Below, one piece after another: positions 6,578 through 12,027 of a stretch of 12,027 nucleotides of DNA. Both the position numbers and the translations under genes were made by a program. How positions within the stretch are numbered: position 1 is the first letter of the stretch; each line of letters starts with the position of its first letter. The stretch comes from Bacteroidia bacterium (GTDB lineage: Bacteria; Bacteroidota; Bacteroidia; NS11-12g; UBA9320), in NCBI GenBank assembly GCA_013042025.1, contig JABDQY010000171.1, positions 1-12,027 on the forward strand. The letters run 5' to 3'. The notes below the pieces were generated by a model, which had not been told where the DNA came from, searched no databases, and saw only the letters and a list, made by a program, of their open reading frames with translations.

Positions 6578-7033
6578 ATGAAAAAAATAAAAGTTTTAAC
6601 CCTATTAGCACTTATTGCTTCTACCTCGGTCTTCTTTTCGGCATGTTCCGAAGAACCAGATACTACCGTTACCCCAGCTCCGTCAAAAACCAATACTGAG
6701 ATAATTTCAAGTTCTCCTTGGACGCTTACTCAAGTTCGAGGAAGCGGCGATAATGGGGCTACATGGACTGATGTAACAGCTTTTTTTGATGCATGTGAAT
6801 TGGACAACACTTGGTCTTTTGGTTTAAATGGCAAAATTACCATTGATGAGGGACCTACTAAATGCGACCCTCAAGATCCTCAAACTGATACTGTGCCATG
6901 GTCTTTCGCTAATAATGAGACAAAAATCAACATAGATGGAGATTTACTAGACATTTCGTTACTAGACGAATCTACTCTAAGAGTTACAGAATTGGATGGT
7001 ACTGATATTACTGAAATAACTTTTAGTCGCTAG
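6578..7033 (+). CDS. Lipocalin-like lipoprotein
   Basis: A 151-residue exported lipoprotein. It has a basic start (MKKIK), a hydrophobic core and a lipobox FSAC with the lipidated Cys23, followed by SEEPD, an acidic stretch like the export signals of surface lipoproteins in Bacteroidota, then a Thr/Pro-rich linker (about 29-40). The mature domain is beta-rich: SPWTLTQV (46-53), DACELDNTWSFGLNGKITI (71-89) and TKCDPQ (94-99). The Trp near the first strand and the Cys73/Cys96 pair in a C..Dn.w.F..nG...C layout fit the lipocalin-like families common in Bacteroidota, where the ligand is usually unknown. It stands alone, followed by a strong hairpin terminator. Link to the upstream kynurenine genes is not supported beyond adjacency. 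Lipoprotein status is firm; the lipocalin-like fold is probable. Confidence 0.88.
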   Translation: MKKIKVLTLLALIASTSVFFSACSEEPDTTVTPAPSKTNTEIISSSPWTLTQVRGSGDNGATWTDVTAFFDACELDNTWSFGLNGKITIDEGPTKCDPQDPQTDTVPWSFANNETKINIDGDLLDISLLDESTLRVTELDGTDITEITFSR

Positions 7034-7054
7034 TTTTTAATAACACTTCTACAT

Positions 7055-7087
7055 ATGTGTGACTCATTATATGAGTCGCACATTTTT
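7055..7087 (+). terminator. Rho-independent terminator after the lipoprotein gene
   Basis: TGTGTGACTCAT (7056-7067) pairs with ATGAGTCGCACA (7071-7082) across a TAT loop, with one G-T wobble. A flanking A-T pair (7055/7083) lengthens the stem to 13 bp. A run of five T follows at 7083-7087. It starts 22 bases after the lipoprotein stop. The stem is nearly symmetric, but the T run is on the plus-strand side, so it should end the lipoprotein transcript. Confidence 0.85.
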
Positions 7088-7194
7088 ACATGTAATATCC
7101 ATGTTGCTCATTCTTCAATCCTATCGGTTTATCGAAAAAACTTAACTCGTCATTGAGTTTCCAAAGGGCACAATACAAATGCATATATTTATCA

Positions 7195-7202
7195 CATCTT
7201 TG
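7195..7202 (+). promoter_or_regulatory. Putative -7-like box (CATCTTTG) immediately before pssA
   Basis: CATCTTTG is one base off TAnnTTTG and ends only five bases before the GTG start of pssA. If real, transcription would begin at or next to the start codon. The region from the terminator at 7087 to this point holds no gene and no other signal that I can support. No -33 TTG is visible at the usual spacing. Confidence 0.25.
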
Positions 7203-7207
7203 CAATA

Positions 7208-7924
7208 GTGAATCTCAAAAACCAAATTCCAAACCTTTTTACATTGGGAAACTTACTTTGTGGTGTATTAATTATCATTGCCTCGTTCCAAGCAAATTTT
7301 AACCTTGTTTTAATCCTTGCAATTACTGCATTGGTTTTTGACTTCCTTGACGGTACGGTAGCACGATTGTTAAATGTTGGTTCAACTATGGGGAAAGAGC
7401 TAGATTCCCTAGCTGATGTTGTCAGTTTTGGTGTAGCTCCGTCACTTGTCTTATTTCATTATTGGAAAAATGAAATTGTAGATTCAGAATTGTTAAGGGG
7501 AATTCTTCCTTTGGATTTTTACCATATTGCACTATTAATTGCTCTGTTTGCTGCATATCGTTTAGCAAAATTTAATTCTATGGAACAAAGCAATGAATAC
7601 TTTGTGGGTCTTCCTACACCAATGTTTTCAATTACAGCATTTTCTATTCCTTTTGCTGCTGAACAAAGCTTAACATTAAATTCTTGGATGAATAGTCCTT
7701 TGTTTATACTATTATTTGTGGTATTAGGAGGAGTTCTCATGATCAGTAATCTTAAATTATTGTCAATTAAAATTGGTTCTTCCATCAAGCAACTCAATAT
7801 TGCTCGCGTATTAATGATAGCATTGTGTTTAGTGTTGATACTATTGCTAAAGTTTTTTGGAGTGTTTCTTTGTTTACTAGTATATCTAGTATTTTCTTTG
7901 ATAACTCAAAAATATCTATCATAA
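7208..7924 (+). CDS. pssA: CDP-diacylglycerol--serine O-phosphatidyltransferase
   Basis: A 238-residue integral membrane enzyme that makes phosphatidylserine, the precursor of phosphatidylethanolamine, from CDP-diacylglycerol and serine. The CDP-alcohol phosphotransferase motif DG-x2-AR-x8-G-x3-D-x3-D is complete: Asp48, Gly49, Ala52, Arg53, Gly62, Asp66 and Asp70. The N-terminus (IPNLFTLGNLLCG, 7-19) and SFGVAPS (73-79) are typical of the PssA branch. Several hydrophobic helices follow, with two near the C-terminus (about 164-185 and 199-235). The start is GTG at 7208; no in-frame ATG lies near, and this start gives the standard N-terminus. There is no Shine-Dalgarno sequence. The next gene, glyA, handles serine too, but it begins 102 bases downstream and may be separate. 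Confidence 0.95.
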   Translation: MNLKNQIPNLFTLGNLLCGVLIIIASFQANFNLVLILAITALVFDFLDGTVARLLNVGSTMGKELDSLADVVSFGVAPSLVLFHYWKNEIVDSELLRGILPLDFYHIALLIALFAAYRLAKFNSMEQSNEYFVGLPTPMFSITAFSIPFAAEQSLTLNSWMNSPLFILLFVVLGGVLMISNLKLLSIKIGSSIKQLNIARVLMIALCLVLILLLKFFGVFLCLLVYLVFSLITQKYLS

Positions 7925-8026
7925 AATGAACTTCGAAATATCTATAAACTTCATGGCATTAAAAGGACTTTGTTATCTTAAAGGTATCGCATTTCTACAA
8001 GAGTTAAATAAAATAAAATTTGCATA

Positions 8027-9298
8027 ATGAAGGACATTGTATTTGAACTAATAGACAAGGAGCTAAAGCGTCAACAAAACGGAATTGAACTAATCGCTTC
8101 AGAAAACTTTACATCTACTGATGTGATGAATGCTGTGGGAAGTGTTTGCACTAATAAATATGCCGAAGGATTGCCTAGAAAAAGGTATTATGGTGGTTGT
8201 GAAATTGTTGATCAAATTGAGCAATTGGCAATTGATAGAGCTAAAGAATTGTTTGGAGCTGCTTGGGCAAATGTTCAGCCCCATAGTGGAGCTCAAGCAA
8301 ATGCTGCAGTACTTTTGGGATGCTTAAATGCAGGTGATAGGCTACTGGGTTTTGATCTTTCACATGGGGGTCATTTAACCCATGGTTCTCCAGTAAATTT
8401 TTCAGGAAAACTATATAACGCAGCCTCTTATGGTGTAGATGAAAATACTGGATTGGTTGATATGGATGATGTTGAAGCAAAAGCCATTGCACATCAACCA
8501 CGATTGATTATTTGTGGTGCAAGTTCATATTCTAGAGACTGGGATTATAAGAGATTTAGAGAAATCGCCGATAAAGTTGGGGCAGTTCTCTTAGCAGACA
8601 TCTCACATCCATCGGCACTAATTGCAACTGGATTGCTAAACAATCCAATGCAGCACTGTCATGTTGTAACTACAACTACGCATAAAACTTTACGAGGACC
8701 ACGAGGTGGACTAATTATGATGGGGCAAGATTTTGAAAACCCATGGGATATTAAAACACCTAAAGGTAATACTCGAATGATGTCTTCTGTACTTGATGGT
8801 GCTGTATTCCCTGGAACACAGGGTGGGCCACTAGAGCATGTTATCGCAGCTAAAGCAGTTGCATTCGGTGAGGCATTAAAACCAGAATTTAAAGAATACT
8901 GTAAACAAGTTATAGCTAACGCACAAGCATTGGCTAAAGCAATGGTTTCAAGAGGGTATAAAATAATTTCTGGAGGCACAGATAACCATTTGATGTTAAT
9001 AGATCTAAGAACTAAAGATGAAAACCTAACTGGTAAAATAGCAGAAAACACTTTAGTAAAAGCAGATATAACAATCAATAAAAATACTGTTCCTTTTGAA
9101 ACTCGCTCCCCATTCGTAACATCTGGAATGAGAATAGGAACCCCAGCAATTACTACACGTGGATTTAAAGAGGCTGATATGGATATTATAGCCGACCTTA
9201 TTGATGAAGTGTTATCGAACGTTGATAATGAAGAAGTTGTCAGTGAGGTAAGAAAGAAGGTTCATGCTTTAACTACAAAATTCCCTCTATACTCATAA
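8027..9298 (+). CDS. glyA: Serine hydroxymethyltransferase
   Basis: A cytoplasmic PLP enzyme of 423 residues that interconverts serine and glycine while loading one-carbon units on tetrahydrofolate. The PLP lysine is Lys220 in VTTTTHKTLRGPRGG (214-228). Other family landmarks are the N-terminal ELIASENF (21-28), NKYAEGLPRKRYYGGCE (43-59), the cofactor-site stretch QPHSGAQAN (84-92), LSHGGHLTHG (111-120), the aspartate of LLADISHPSALIATG (188-202), FPGTQGGPLEH (261-271) and the C-terminal RIGTPAITTRG. The ADISHPSALIA form, where Proteobacteria have ADmAHiaGLvA, is the Bacteroidota type. All catalytic positions I can check are intact. Length is normal. The gene lies between pssA and the SulP transporter. 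A TTTG ending four bases before the ATG may belong to a promoter, giving an extremely short leader. Confidence 0.97.
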   Translation: MKDIVFELIDKELKRQQNGIELIASENFTSTDVMNAVGSVCTNKYAEGLPRKRYYGGCEIVDQIEQLAIDRAKELFGAAWANVQPHSGAQANAAVLLGCLNAGDRLLGFDLSHGGHLTHGSPVNFSGKLYNAASYGVDENTGLVDMDDVEAKAIAHQPRLIICGASSYSRDWDYKRFREIADKVGAVLLADISHPSALIATGLLNNPMQHCHVVTTTTHKTLRGPRGGLIMMGQDFENPWDIKTPKGNTRMMSSVLDGAVFPGTQGGPLEHVIAAKAVAFGEALKPEFKEYCKQVIANAQALAKAMVSRGYKIISGGTDNHLMLIDLRTKDENLTGKIAENTLVKADITINKNTVPFETRSPFVTSGMRIGTPAITTRGFKEADMDIIADLIDEVLSNVDNEEVVSEVRKKVHALTTKFPLYS

Positions 9299-9343
9299 CT
9301 TACTGATTCTCTAGAATTTGACTATATTGGCTGCCTTAAGTAG

Positions 9344-9457
9344 TCCACAATCAAAACCATACTAAACGATATTAAAACCTACTGGCGAAGTGATGTATTA
9401 GCCGGTTTTAGCGTTTCTCTGGTTGCACTACCTCTATCTATAGGTATTGCTATTGCA
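9344..9457 (+). other. In-frame N-terminal extension of the SulP gene without a canonical start
   Basis: Upstream of the first ATG (9458) the same frame stays open back to a TAG at 9341-9343 and reads ILNDIKTYWRSDVLAGFSV from 9359, then SLVALPLSIGIAIA. This is the standard SulP N-terminus (charged lead-in, DvlAGf, first membrane helix with the ALPL motif). The 38 codons contain no ATG, GTG or TTG. Candidate rare starts are ATC (9350), ATA (9359), ATT (9371) and CTG (9419). ATA at 9359 is one base from ATG and stands exactly where a start would be expected. The coding character is clear; how translation begins is not. Confidence 0.75.
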
Positions 9458-11572
9458 ATGGAGTTGCCCATTTCTGCCCTAATGGCAGGGTTGACTGCAG
9501 CAATGGTTGGCGGTTTAATCTCATCTTTCTTTAAGAGTGGTAATGTTTCAATAAACGGACCATCACCTGCATTAATTGGTATTGTAATAGGAGCAATGGC
9601 TGCTCTAGATGGTTGGGAATATGTGCTTGCAGCATTTGTTTGTAGCGGGATTTTGCAATTTGCTTTTGGCATTTTTAAACTAGGAAAATTGGGAGACTTT
9701 ATACCGTCTTCCGTGGTTCAAGGCATGATGGCAGCAATTGGAGTCATCATTCTCGGAAGCCAAGTTCATACTGGTTTGGGAGTTAGCTTTAAGGGTGCAA
9801 ATGACTGGGAAAACCTAATGGCAATTCCGCAAAGCATTATAAATATGAACCCTCTGATTGCAATCATATTTGCCAATAGTCTATTAATTCTTGCATGGCA
9901 TCCTTATGTCAAGAATAAGTTCATTAAATATGTTCCTGCACCCATCTGGTTACTACTAATTTCGATTCCACTTTACATGCTCTTTCAGTATTTAATTGAT
10001 GGTCAAATTACTCTATTTGGAAGTCAGCACTCGTTGGTTCCTTCCACTGATCTAATAACTCTTCCTGAGAACCTTTTTGCGGGTTTTTTAACTTTGCCAA
10101 ACTTTGGTAAAATCAATACTCTTGCTTTTTGGCTTGTAGTACTGTCTGTGTTTTTAGTCTCGACAATAGAGACACTGGGTAGTGCAAAAGCAATTGATAA
10201 AATTGACCCTTTAAAAAGAAAAACAAATCTTAATACGGATATTTCTGCAATGGGAATAAGCACAGTAATTTCTGGCTTGATTGGAGGGTTGCCTGTAATT
10301 ACGGTAATTGCTCGAAGTTCAGTGAATATAAATCATGGGGCTAAAACAAGGCTTTCAAATTTCATACACGGAGCACTTATTTTACTCTTTGTGTTTTTGT
10401 TAAGTCCATACATACAATTAGTGCCAAAAGCAGCACTCATGGCAATTCTGGTGTTTACAGGCTATAAACTCGCGTCTCCAAAAGTATTTAAAGATGCAAG
10501 CTTAAAAGGGTATGAGCAGTTTATGATACTCACTGTAACGCTTATTTCTACATTGCTTACTGATTTAAATAAGGGAATTTTGATTGGTATACTGTTTACA
10601 GTTGTCATTCATTTAATTCGATCACACCTGCCAGCATCCCTCTTTTTCAAATATCTTGCAAAACCCTCTTTTAACCTTGCAAGAATAGACGACCATTATC
10701 ACCTAAGAGTTAAGGGTGTAGCTAACTTCACCAATGTTCTTAAAATCAGAGCTATTTTGCTAGATATCCCTGAAAATGATCGTATCGTATTTGATTTTTC
10801 ACATGCACGTCTTATTGATTTTTCGATGCTCGAATTTGTAAGTGAATGGGGAAAAGATTATGCCGATGAGCGAGGGGGGTCCTTTGAAGTATTGGGATTG
10901 GATGAACATCTTACCACCAGCGAACACCCCTATAGCATACATGCACTTCCTCAAATGGTCAGAAAACCTTTGTCTAAAAGACAGAAAGATTTAAAAGAGT
11001 TTTGTTTTAAAAACAACTGGCACTTTGAACCGAAAATAAATTGGAATATTGATTATTTGAAAACAAACAAGTTTTTTGATACTCGCCCTATCGAATATGC
11101 AAAAAACCAAATTAGAGGAGTTTTTTCTAACGAAGTAAATTGGGAAATAACGGACATTACATTTGATGAAGGTGCGTTGATGACAGCCGAAGTTCATAAT
11201 GCAACGATGATGCGTCTTTGTTTCAATCAAGACATACCTGATTTTGAGTTGGATAAAGAAAAACTCTTTAATAGGTTGTTAGACTTGGCAGTTAAAGAAG
11301 ATATTGATTTCGGTGAAGAAGATGATTTCGGTCATGAATTCTCAATTAAAGGGGAAAACAAAGAAGAAATTAAGCTCTTTTTCAATAAAGACATGAAAGC
11401 CTTTCTTGCTCGTAACAATATGTATCATATAGAAAGCTCAGAAAATGAAATGCTTGTTTTTAGGTATTTTAGAGTAATGGGTATCAACGAAATTCAAGAT
11501 TTAGTCAATTTCGGGTCGGAGTTAGTTTCTATGATTCAAAAACAATTTGAGATTCCAATTGAGATGCCATAA
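9458..11572 (+). CDS. SulP-family anion transporter with STAS domain and extra C-terminal domain
   Basis: A membrane transporter of the SulP/SLC26 family, members of which carry sulfate, bicarbonate or other anions, often with Na+ or H+. From the first ATG it has 704 residues, but coding clearly begins about 33 residues earlier (see the extension at 9344-9457). Family marks are NVSINGPSPALIG (29-41), STIETLGSAKAIDKIDPLKR (235-254) and GLIGGLPVITVIARSSVNI (273-291), with membrane segments to about residue 388. A STAS domain spans about 404-500, with LIDFSMLEF (452-460) at the conserved loop. Residues about 505-704 form a soluble extension: HFEPKINWNIDYLKTNKFFD, a strand-rich middle, an acidic FGEEDDFGHEF (618-628) and an amphipathic C-terminal helix. 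I cannot name this extension. The substrate cannot be told from sequence; no carbonic anhydrase or sulfur gene is nearby. The 3' end overlaps a convergent gene by 37 bp. Confidence 0.92.
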   Translation: MELPISALMAGLTAAMVGGLISSFFKSGNVSINGPSPALIGIVIGAMAALDGWEYVLAAFVCSGILQFAFGIFKLGKLGDFIPSSVVQGMMAAIGVIILGSQVHTGLGVSFKGANDWENLMAIPQSIINMNPLIAIIFANSLLILAWHPYVKNKFIKYVPAPIWLLLISIPLYMLFQYLIDGQITLFGSQHSLVPSTDLITLPENLFAGFLTLPNFGKINTLAFWLVVLSVFLVSTIETLGSAKAIDKIDPLKRKTNLNTDISAMGISTVISGLIGGLPVITVIARSSVNINHGAKTRLSNFIHGALILLFVFLLSPYIQLVPKAALMAILVFTGYKLASPKVFKDASLKGYEQFMILTVTLISTLLTDLNKGILIGILFTVVIHLIRSHLPASLFFKYLAKPSFNLARIDDHYHLRVKGVANFTNVLKIRAILLDIPENDRIVFDFSHARLIDFSMLEFVSEWGKDYADERGGSFEVLGLDEHLTTSEHPYSIHALPQMVRKPLSKRQKDLKEFCFKNNWHFEPKINWNIDYLKTNKFFDTRPIEYAKNQIRGVFSNEVNWEITDITFDEGALMTAEVHNATMMRLCFNQDIPDFELDKEKLFNRLLDLAVKEDIDFGEEDDFGHEFSIKGENKEEIKLFFNKDMKAFLARNNMYHIESSENEMLVFRYFRVMGINEIQDLVNFGSELVSMIQKQFEIPIEMP

Positions 11573-12027
11573 CTGTGCGAAAGGTTAGGAGATAACATCG
11601 CATTTAATCCAACAGCACTAGCGAACAGATTTACTTTTTCACTGGCTCTATATTCTATTGCCTCGTTCCATTGAAATGAAGAATAATTCCCAAAAGCTAC
11701 AGTAGATTGAATTTTTAATTTAGGACCAAATAAGTACCCGTGTGAGAAGCTAGCACAATAGCCATATTTACCAAACTGAGTGGTAGATAATTGAACCGAA
11801 ACTCTGTTTTTGAGATTTAACGATTTGGTCCAAGAAAATCTTAAACTACTTGGCAACAGGGCAAATGTTCTGTTTTTATAATTTCGTGTTACCTGATTCA
11901 GGTTTGAATCAACGAAGTTATCAAAGCTTTGACTAGAATCGGTACTAAAAGGGTTGAACTCTATTCCTTCAAATCGAAACGAGGTGTCAATGTTTATTTC
12001 ATTTCTGCTTAACAAATAGGCAGGTTG
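11536..12027 (-). CDS. Beta-barrel-like outer-membrane protein, C-terminal part (5' end outside window)
   Basis: The frame is open from the right edge (12027) to a TGA at 11536, giving 163 residues of C-terminus. The gene most likely starts outside the window, since the residues before the first possible start (TTG at 12015) read QPAY, in keeping with the same protein. It alternates polar and hydrophobic residues in many short strands: SLRFSWTKSL, RVSVQLSTTQFG, YCASFSHGYLFG, LKIQSTVAFG, WNEAIEYRAS, VNLFASAVGLN and SYGISIGISNCF. It ends in phenylalanine, as outer-membrane barrels often do. This resembles the C-terminal barrel of Bacteroidota outer-membrane proteins of the DUF5723 or porin-like type, but the part seen is too short for a firm family. 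The 3' end overlaps the SulP gene by 37 bp, tail to tail. Confidence 0.7.
   Translation of the reverse strand, partial: QPAYLLSRNEINIDTSFRFEGIEFNPFSTDSSQSFDNFVDSNLNQVTRNYKNRTFALLPSSLRFSWTKSLNLKNRVSVQLSTTQFGKYGYCASFSHGYLFGPKLKIQSTVAFGNYSSFQWNEAIEYRASEKVNLFASAVGLNAMLSPNLSHSYGISIGISNCF

Noticed and set aside
7145..7162. Small inverted repeat AACTC/GAGTT upstream of pssA
   Set aside because: Only five base pairs in an AT-rich spacer; no support as operator or riboswitch.
8659..9078. 139-codon open frame antisense to glyA
   Set aside because: It lies wholly inside a well-supported glyA coding frame, its product looks like no known family, and it has no start signal of its own.
9305..9320. TAGAATTTG and the ATTCT/AGAAT palindrome after glyA as promoter or terminator for SulP
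   Set aside because: The box has a three-base instead of two-base spacer, the stem is only five pairs, and no T run follows; too weak to call.
9299..9457. A frameshift hiding a canonical SulP start in another frame
   Set aside because: The other two frames upstream hit stops close to the conserved N-terminal region and carry no SulP-like sequence, while the main frame reads through the whole N-terminus without a break.

Overview
The window looks like the chromosome of an AT-rich member of the Bacteroidota, most likely Flavobacteriales or a relative. The signs are the Bacteroidota form of serine hydroxymethyltransferase, the lipocalin-like lipoprotein style, promoter-like TAnnTTTG boxes close to start codons, the lack of clear Shine-Dalgarno sequences, and a kynurenine-pathway pair typical of this phylum. 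I see no mobile element, CRISPR array, rRNA or tRNA, and no gene-free stretch longer than about 175 bases. Most of the window is ordinary core and metabolic DNA.

Left part (1-3942, minus strand): a compact four-gene operon read right to left. It holds tatA, gatA, a secreted LysM protein with a transglycosylase-like fold, and a membrane-anchored SGNH hydrolase that runs off the left edge. The genes overlap or nearly touch (4 bp, 11 bp, then a 10-bp gap). The transglycosylase-like protein has lost its catalytic glutamate. The SGNH gene has no ATG start.

Middle (3943-6509): 3-hydroxyanthranilate dioxygenase and aminocarboxymuconate semialdehyde decarboxylase catalyse consecutive steps of tryptophan/kynurenine breakdown. 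They lie on the plus strand, but between them sits an opposite-strand gene for a protein of unknown function with a Tudor/SH3-like N-terminus. A small unknown helical protein follows the decarboxylase by two bases.

Right part (6510-12027): a lipocalin-like lipoprotein followed by a clear intrinsic terminator, phosphatidylserine synthase (GTG start), serine hydroxymethyltransferase, and a SulP anion transporter with a STAS domain and a further C-terminal domain of about 195 residues. The transporter's reading frame encodes its first membrane helix upstream of the first usable ATG, yet that stretch has no canonical start codon. A beta-barrel-like protein, cut by the right edge, converges on the transporter and overlaps its 3' end by 37 bp. 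pssA and glyA lie side by side and both concern serine (phosphatidylserine synthesis; serine/glycine exchange), but whether they share a transcript cannot be told from sequence.

No clearly new biological system is evident. The best leads are the apparently dead transglycosylase paired with the SGNH hydrolase, the missing start of the SulP gene, and the conserved-looking unknown protein inside the kynurenine locus.
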